DNA of 64,000 nucleotides, from contig DATLLJ010000036.1 in assembly GCA_035537875.1 (NCBI GenBank), forward strand, positions 4,110 through 68,109, written 5' to 3'. Each line of letters starts with the position of its first letter. The stretch's first letter is position 1. The notes beneath the pieces were generated by a model. That model was not told where the DNA came from, made no database searches, and saw only the letters and a program-made list of their open reading frames with translations. Source of the stretch: DATLLJ01 sp035537875. GTDB taxonomy: Bacteria; Acidobacteriota; Vicinamibacteria; Vicinamibacterales; CAVVIG01. Shown here piece after piece: positions 62,001 to 64,000 of the stretch. Both the position numbers and the translations under genes were made by a program.

Positions 62001-62163
62001 TCTGGACGTCGGCGTGGACCTCCAGAACCTGCTGAACACGAATTACCCCACCGCCTACGAGTCGCAGTATTCCTACACCGCCCCGAACGGCGGGACGTGG
62101 AACAACCCGACCGCGATCCTCGGGCCTCGGTTCATGCGGCTCAATTTCACGCTGAATTACTGA
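59050..62163 (+). CDS. TonB-dependent receptor, Oar-like, with carboxypeptidase-regulatory-like domain
   Basis: A 1037-residue outer-membrane protein. Signal RLLTRLLFGLTCVVVIPASA; the carboxypeptidase-like domain ITGVVTDSSGGVLPGVTVEA follows, then a plug region (TGESPVVDVQNTLRQTVLSK) and a long beta-barrel ending GPRFMRLNFTLNY. ATG 59050 has RBS GAGGAGA. The protein is of the type abundant in Acidobacteriota and Myxococcota (Oar). Its substrate cannot be predicted; peptides or glycans are usual. It is divergent from the OmpR-type system and is followed by a strong hairpin terminator. Confidence 0.93.
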   Translation: MRLLTRLLFGLTCVVVIPASAYAQASITGVVTDSSGGVLPGVTVEASSPVLIEKSRTAVTDGSGQYRIVDLLPGTYAVVFTLTGFSTVRREGIELTGSFAASIDADLKVGSLEETITVTGESPVVDVQNTLRQTVLSKDLIQTLPATRAAGSLLNATPGLSVTDGAAQAATPTMTFFTAHGGRLNEGRMLINGMTVAGPFNGGGMSSLTYDTNNVEEISVVVSGALGESETGGPSMNIVPRSGGNTFGGQAFYNTAGKWSTGDNLDDDLRAVGIEKNQGLINAYDASGSFGGPIKRDRLWFYGSYRKYSTMAPGAGNVRLNAYAGDFSHWDYRAAETSVEPRSVQGRDIWSGRLTGQVTAKNRVTFSREQQQRCEGSTLTTAGEGCRQREADWVALGSNTLSPEAHLGYFDLPYSVTQATWSNPWTNRVLLEAGFSRYAYTTNGGTGTASPDGIFDQTPVTEQSAIDGHNANFSYRGVNGFRVQDVTLNAYRGSLSYVTGAHSVKVGYQGQYTTSDNIFHSNATQLAYRFQNRVPNQFTFRLPEWETADRTIPNAIFVQDTWTRNRLSVQGALRYDQASSYSPAEGNGTQVTSPFNAAPITFERTQGVNSYRDISPRVGAAYDVFGNGKTAVKFNLGRYLAPATNDTIYTANNPSTRTVDIASRSWSDTDKDFVVDCDMLNPAAQVVPGGDTCGAMTGDSLNFGKTGGSTRVNPDLLKGWGVRPVDWQWGINVAQELAPRVSLDVGYNRRWWGNYTVTDNTLVGPGDYEKWTIVAPKDARLPGGGGYPVDVYTLTQAAANRGADNYVTFETDFGPARTHFWHGVDITLNARTSRGLNLQAGTTTGRSTIDTCASVLNIDSPDARNCRLVDPYETTFRGSASYTVPKVDVLISSTLRSQPAQQRTGTTNPTNTGAAPSGATPSGANMNVPNLVVRDLLGRLPPGGLATGTTTVALLDETHRLYADTRRNQIDMRFAKVFRFSGRRLDVGVDLQNLLNTNYPTAYESQYSYTAPNGGTWNNPTAILGPRFMRLNFTLNY

Positions 62164-62184
62164 CAGGCACACGCTGCAAAACAG

Positions 62185-62216
62185 AAAGGCCCGCTCCCTC
62201 CATGGGGCGGGCCTTT
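62185..62216 (+). terminator. Intrinsic terminator after the TonB receptor
   Basis: A GC-rich hairpin (GGCCCGC at 62188-62194 pairs with GCGGGCC at 62207-62213) flanked by AAA on the left and TTT on the right, 25 nt after the stop. The short T-run is modest, and the symmetry allows some bidirectional action. Confidence 0.75.
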
Positions 62217-62318
62217 ACCACCTCCGCCTGGTTTAGAAGGGGCGGAGTGACTGCGACTTGGAGTCATTCTTTGGGATGGGTGAAACCTGTGAAATCCCAG
62301 GAATAGACCCTTGTGAAG

Positions 62319-62395
62319 TGGTGGGCGCTACTGGACTCGAACCAGTGACCTCGTGCGTGTGAAGCACGCGCTCTAACCAACTGAGCTAAGCGCCC
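62319..62395 (-). tRNA. tRNA-Val (anticodon CAC)
   Basis: On the minus strand the cloverleaf is complete: acceptor GGGCGCT/AGCGCCC, D-arm GCTC...GAGC, anticodon stem CGTGC/GCACG with loop TTCACAC (anticodon CAC), variable AGGTC and T-arm ACTGG TTCGAGT CCAGT. The 3' CCA is encoded (62319-62321). The CAC anticodon reads GUG codons. Length 77 nt including CCA. Confidence 0.95.
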
Positions 62396-62460
62396 CCGTG
62401 ACTGGCTATCCGAATGTCAAAGTCTAGCGCAGCCCAACTTGCGCCCGCAACGACGTCAGA

Positions 62461-63084
62461 TCATCTCGTGCCGTAGAGCCGGTCGCCGAAATCGCCGAGT
62501 CCCGGCACGATGAATTTACGGTCGTTGAGCGACTGATCGATCACGGGCGTGTAAATCGCCACATCCGGATGACGCGTTTCCACAGCTCGCACTCCGTCGG
62601 GCGCTGCCACGATGCACACCAGCCGAAGTCGGGCCGCGCCCGCCTGCTTGAGCAGATCCACCGCCGCGACCGCGCTCCCGCCCGTGGCGAGCATCGGATC
62701 GATGACCAGCACGACGCTCGAGCCGAGCCCCGCCGGCAGCTTCGAGTAATAGTGTGACGCGACGGCCGTGACTTCGTCCCGTTGAAGGCCGATGTGTCCA
62801 ACCCGTGCGGCCGGCACCAGGCTGAGAACCGCATCGAGCATCCCGAGCCCCGCACGCAGCACCGGCACGACGACGATGTCAGCCGAGACCCGCTGCCCGG
62901 CGGCGGAGGCCAGCGGCGTTTCCACGGTCACAGGCGTGGTCGGCAGATCTCGCAGAGCCTCCGCCGCCAGCAGCACGCTGATCCGCGTCGCCGCACGACG
63001 GAACGATTCCGACGGCGTCGTCCGATCGCGCAACACGGTGAGTGCGTCAGCGATGAGCGGATGGTCGACGAGATGAATGGCCAC
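62461..63084 (-). CDS. upp: Uracil phosphoribosyltransferase
   Basis: A 207-residue UPRTase: AIHLVDHPLIADALTVLRDR at the N-terminus, VVPVLRAGLGMLDAVLSLVP with the signature Arg, the PRPP-binding loop LVIDPMLATGGSAVAAVDLL and the uracil-recognition region near the C-terminus (LGDFGDRLYGT). It salvages uracil to UMP. It precedes hpt in the order of transcription of a salvage group and is separated from it by repeat element B. Confidence 0.96.
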   Translation of the reverse strand: MAIHLVDHPLIADALTVLRDRTTPSESFRRAATRISVLLAAEALRDLPTTPVTVETPLASAAGQRVSADIVVVPVLRAGLGMLDAVLSLVPAARVGHIGLQRDEVTAVASHYYSKLPAGLGSSVVLVIDPMLATGGSAVAAVDLLKQAGAARLRLVCIVAAPDGVRAVETRHPDVAIYTPVIDQSLNDRKFIVPGLGDFGDRLYGTR

Positions 63085-63106
63085 GCGCGCAATTATTACA
63101 ACAATT

Positions 63107-63274
63107 GCAGAATTGCAGGATTGCAGAATTGCAGGAAGTTAAAGAAAGGAAAGAAGGAAGAAGTGAGAAAGGGAGTCGGCTCTTCAACGTTCAATCTGCA
63201 ATCTGTATTTCTGTACTTCTGTACTTCTGTACTTCTGTATTTCCTTCTTGCAATTCTGCAATCCTGCAATTCTG
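63107..63274. repeat. Intergenic inverted-arm repeat element B with internal 8-bp tandem repeats
   Basis: The left arm (about 63107-63137) and right arm (about 63244-63274) are reverse complements with about one mismatch over 31 bp, built of AATTGCAG/ATTGCAGG units (for example CAGAATTGCAGGATTGCAG). Between the arms (about 105 nt) lies a purine-rich tract and an array of five 8-bp CTGTAYTT units (about 63203-63243). AT-rich compared with flanks. The architecture matches element A at 6606-6791. Confidence 0.85.
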
Positions 63275-63278
63275 AAGG

Positions 63279-63797
63279 TCACTCCGGTATTGTCCCGATA
63301 TACGGAAGATTGCGGTAACGCTCCGCGTGATCCAGGCCGTACCCGACGACGAAGCGGTTTTCGATCGTGAAGCCGACGTAGTCGAGCGTCACCGCCGTCT
63401 TGCGGCGCGACGGCTTGTTCAGGAGACACGCGGTGGCCAGCGAGCGGGGATGGCGCGCCCGCAGCATGCCCTGCAGATAGGTCAGCGTAACCCCGGTGTC
63501 GACGATATCTTCGACGATGACGACGTCGCGGCCCGCTATCGGAAACTCGAGGTCCGTCAACAGTCGCACTTCCCCAGACGTCGTCGTTCCTTCGAGGTAG
63601 CTGGACATCGCGATGAAGTCGAGCGAGAGATCGCCGGGGACGTGCCGCATCAGATCCGAGAGAAACACGAATGCGCCCTTGAGCACGGCGACCAGGTGCA
63701 GATCGGTGGGGTAGTCGCGTCGGAGCTCGAGAGCCAGCTCGGCGACGCGCTTCTGAATCTGCCTGGCAGAGAGTAGGATTTCCGGCGGTGCGGGCAT
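63279..63797 (-). CDS. hpt: Hypoxanthine phosphoribosyltransferase
   Basis: A 172-residue purine salvage enzyme: EILLSARQIQKRVAELALEL, LKGAFVFLSDLMRHV, PRPP loop VVIVEDIVDTGVTLTYL and DYVGFTIENRFVVGYGLDHA near the end. It converts hypoxanthine or guanine to IMP/GMP. It is separated from upp by repeat element B. Confidence 0.95.
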   Translation of the reverse strand: MPAPPEILLSARQIQKRVAELALELRRDYPTDLHLVAVLKGAFVFLSDLMRHVPGDLSLDFIAMSSYLEGTTTSGEVRLLTDLEFPIAGRDVVIVEDIVDTGVTLTYLQGMLRARHPRSLATACLLNKPSRRKTAVTLDYVGFTIENRFVVGYGLDHAERYRNLPYIGTIPE

Positions 63798-63899
63798 GAG
63801 AGCGGCGAGAGATTATCACCATTGCCGACGCCTCGTAACCCGGACGGAGGCGAAAGGGTCGACTGGCCGGCGGGTGGGAGAAAGGCGTGGAACGTGGGG

Positions 63900-64000
63900 A
63901 TGACCGCCGTCCAGATTGCGAAGCTGATCGACCATACGATGCTTCGCCCCGAAGCGACCCGAGCGCAGATCGATCGCCTGTGCGCGGAAGCGATCGAGCA
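63900..64000 (+). CDS. deoC: Deoxyribose-phosphate aldolase, 3' truncated by window end
   Basis: The frame from ATG 63900 reads TAVQIAKLIDHTMLRPEATR, then AQIDRLCAEAI, which matches the N-terminus of DeoC (the 'IAKLIDHT.L.PEAT' start of the class I aldolase). The Lys and remaining active site lie beyond the window. A close in-frame GTG at 63894 is an alternative start. It fits a nucleoside salvage neighbourhood with upp and hpt. Confidence 0.85.
   Translation, partial: MTAVQIAKLIDHTMLRPEATRAQIDRLCAEAIE

Noticed and set aside
60766..62172. Long open frame on the minus strand opposite the TonB receptor (468 codons)
   Set aside because: Arginine/glycine-rich shadow of a clear TonB-receptor gene, with no signal, domain or RBS.
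63203..63243. Array of 8-bp CTGTAYTT units considered as a CRISPR array
   Set aside because: Units are directly contiguous with no spacers and no cas genes occur in the window.

Overview
The window is G+C-rich, densely coded bacterial chromosome. Several things point to Acidobacteriota, most likely a Vicinamibacteria-type lineage: a secreted VWFA-domain protein of the acidobacterial type (5633-6604), a very large Oar-like TonB-dependent receptor with an N-terminal carboxypeptidase-regulatory-like domain (59050-62163), many small secreted c-type cytochromes, and NtrB/NtrC-style signalling genes. The taxonomic call is inference. No rRNA, CRISPR array, integrase or transposase was seen; one tRNA is present.

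Layout. 1-3.7 kb: partner-switching genes (two PP2C/SpoIIE phosphatases and a STAS antagonist). 3.8-6.6 kb: a cupin, an RCK-like/DHH phosphoesterase and the VWFA protein. 6.8-12.8 kb: uvrB, then an Mla-type lipid-transport operon (permease, ATPase, MCE protein, YtxH-like and DUF948-like membrane proteins). 12.9-31.8 kb: a stress and redox island holding universal stress proteins, an NtrB-like kinase, single-domain receivers, an NtrC-family sigma-54 activator, a stand-alone Fis-type DNA-binding protein, several cytochromes c, glutamate dehydrogenase, Hsp20 and small membrane or secreted proteins. 31.8-45.5 kb: a phosphoribosyltransferase/erythromycin-esterase-like fusion, a FixL-like kinase with two heme-type PAS domains, another lone receiver, OMP-Usp-cyclopropane synthase-reductase genes, a Deg protease with a CBS protein, and a hydrolase-archease-RtcB operon. 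45.6-56.8 kb: a kinase-like protein, OsmC, a MacAB-like exporter, more Usp genes, DUF5335, a lipase/esterase and a GNAT. 56.8-64 kb: an OmpR/HK pair divergent from the TonB receptor, tRNA-Val, upp, hpt and the start of deoC.

The main discovery candidate is a sigma-54 stress regulon. Read by eye, at least twelve -24/-12 elements (GG, 10 nt, GC) lie upstream of Usp, Hsp20, cytochrome c, OMP-Usp-Cfa, Met-rich protein, YIP1-like, DUF6064, archease-RtcB and Fis-like genes. Near most of them, typically 25-100 bp upstream, is a GGAA/TTCC-centred palindrome of the form TGCSGGAAWWTTCCGSCA. In three places one palindrome sits between two divergent -24/-12 promoters. The same kind of element, doubled with about 19-21 bp between centres, overlaps the start of each of the three lone receivers. 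The window also encodes candidate components of the controlling pathway: the FixL-like tandem heme-PAS kinase (33946-35745), the NtrB-like kinase (13650-15092), three lone receivers and the NtrC-family activator (15635-17005). My working model is an oxygen- or redox-responsive regulon whose gene content resembles the mycobacterial dormancy regulon (Usp and small heat-shock protein) but is built on sigma-54 and FixL/NtrC parts. Motif positions were read by eye and may be off by 1-2 nt.

Two AT-richer intergenic elements (6606-6791 and 63107-63274) share an unusual design: long inverted arms made of short tandem units, about 105 nt apart.
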